Assembly: GCF_002897375.1 (NCBI RefSeq)
Contig: NZ_BFAG01000013.1
Span: forward strand, 62,001 to 126,000
Direction: 5' to 3'
Origin: Deinococcus aerius
Lineage (GTDB): Bacteria > Deinococcota > Deinococci > Deinococcales > Deinococcaceae
Length of the DNA: 64,000 nucleotides
The notes under the pieces were generated by a model, which was given only the letters and a program-made list of their open reading frames with translations, did not search any database and was not told where the DNA came from. Of this stretch, positions 61,811 through 64,000 are shown one piece after another (the first letter of the stretch is position 1; the number at the start of each line of letters is the position of its first letter). Both the position numbers and the translations under genes were made by a program.

Positions 61811-62215
61811 GTGGTTGTATCAGCGCTTCAGATCGTCTTGGCGTTGGTGATGCTGCTCTCCGGTCTGGCGAAGAGCCGGATGTCCAAGGCCCGCCTCCTT
61901 CAGACCGGGCAGTCCGGCATGACCGACCTGGAATTGCCCACCATTCGCTTCATCGGCATCAGCGAGCTGCTGGGCGCCCTGGGCCTCACCCTGCCGTGGT
62001 GGACGGGGATCGCGCCGTGGCTCACGCCGCTCGCCGCGCTGGGCTTCGCGGTCATCATGGTCCTGGCCTTCGGCGTCCACACCGGGTTGATGCGCCGCGC
62101 CCCCAGCCCGGAGGTCGCCCGGCGGGAGGCGTGGAACCGGGTCACGAACGTCGTGCTGCTGATCGCCTCGTTGACTGTGGTGGTCGTGCGGGGTGGGGAA
62201 TTGCTGGGGCAGTAA
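61811..62215 (+). CDS. DoxX-like membrane protein
   Basis: 134 residues from GTG 61811, with AGGAGG at about 61797-61802; GTG 61805 is the alternative. Four hydrophobic segments: ALQIVLALVMLLSGLAK, FIGISELLGALGLTLPW, LTPLAALGFAVIMVLAFGVH, and NVVLLIASLTVVVV. DoxX proteins are found next to redox and TetR genes. Probably repressed by the divergent TetR. Confidence 0.82.
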   Translation: MVVSALQIVLALVMLLSGLAKSRMSKARLLQTGQSGMTDLELPTIRFIGISELLGALGLTLPWWTGIAPWLTPLAALGFAVIMVLAFGVHTGLMRRAPSPEVARREAWNRVTNVVLLIASLTVVVVRGGELLGQ

Positions 62216-62263
62216 AAGGAGGCACCCCCACCCGCGGGTGAGGGCGCCCGAACCTGGCTGCGC

Positions 62264-64000
<1,737 letters not shown>

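Overview
The window is a high-GC bacterial chromosome segment that I read as Deinococcus or a close relative. The evidence is indirect: strong GC third-position bias, many ATGA/GTGA-coupled operons, several genes with a -10 box 6-8 nt upstream of the start codon (the leaderless arrangement common in deinococci), and paired stress-type proteins (PRC-barrel/DUF2382, BON). No species call is made from single genes.

Left part (1-12.1 kb) is accessory DNA ending at a tRNA-Asp/tRNA-Phe operon with a tyrosine recombinase beside it. It holds a DUF1156-type adenine methylase (cut by the window edge) and a 1146-aa SNF2-like helicase with a DUF3883-type C-terminus, both on the minus strand in the order of class 1 DISARM drmD-drmMI. 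An inverted two-gene cassette (a coiled-coil protein plus a glycine-zipper membrane protein) sits between them. Next comes an AT-richer stretch with one gene, a stand-alone 445-aa protein carrying the three palm motifs of family A DNA polymerases / T7-like RNA polymerases, flanked by about 1.1 kb and 0.5 kb without convincing genes. A secreted YD-repeat protein, an unknown 193-aa protein and the integrase follow.

Middle part (12.1-36.2 kb): metallophosphoesterase, a drug-type ABC-2 exporter with a DesK/DesR-like two-component system, a second AT-rich islet with two unknown genes, MFS and cytochrome P450, ubiX-ispD-ispE (isoprenoid precursors), a PBP4-type carboxypeptidase, a dienoyl-CoA reductase/isomerase pair, a Nudix hydrolase, pyridoxal kinase, low-complexity BON protein, and sucA-sucB (2-oxoglutarate dehydrogenase E1/E2).

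Right part (36.2-64 kb): GIY-YIG nuclease flanked by palindromic repeats, pyrE, the cdaA-cdaR-yqeK-lcp-rsfS operon (c-di-AMP synthesis, envelope and ribosome silencing), an OmpR-type two-component system, PRC-barrel protein and phoU, a decayed VapBC module, a heterodimeric ABC exporter, peroxiredoxin, acyl-ACP desaturase, chromate transporter, hisC-like aminotransferase, several small regulators with their targets (ArsR-SRPBCC-DUF1579; TetR/DoxX), and an acyl-CoA dehydrogenase cut by the right edge.

Three copies of a roughly 300-bp dispersed repeat occur at 24.0, 38.5 and 56.6 kb, each between the 3' ends of convergent genes. The items I think most deserve follow-up are the stand-alone palm-domain polymerase, the cassette nested in the DISARM-like locus, the AT-rich islet at 17.75-19.05 kb and the repeat family.
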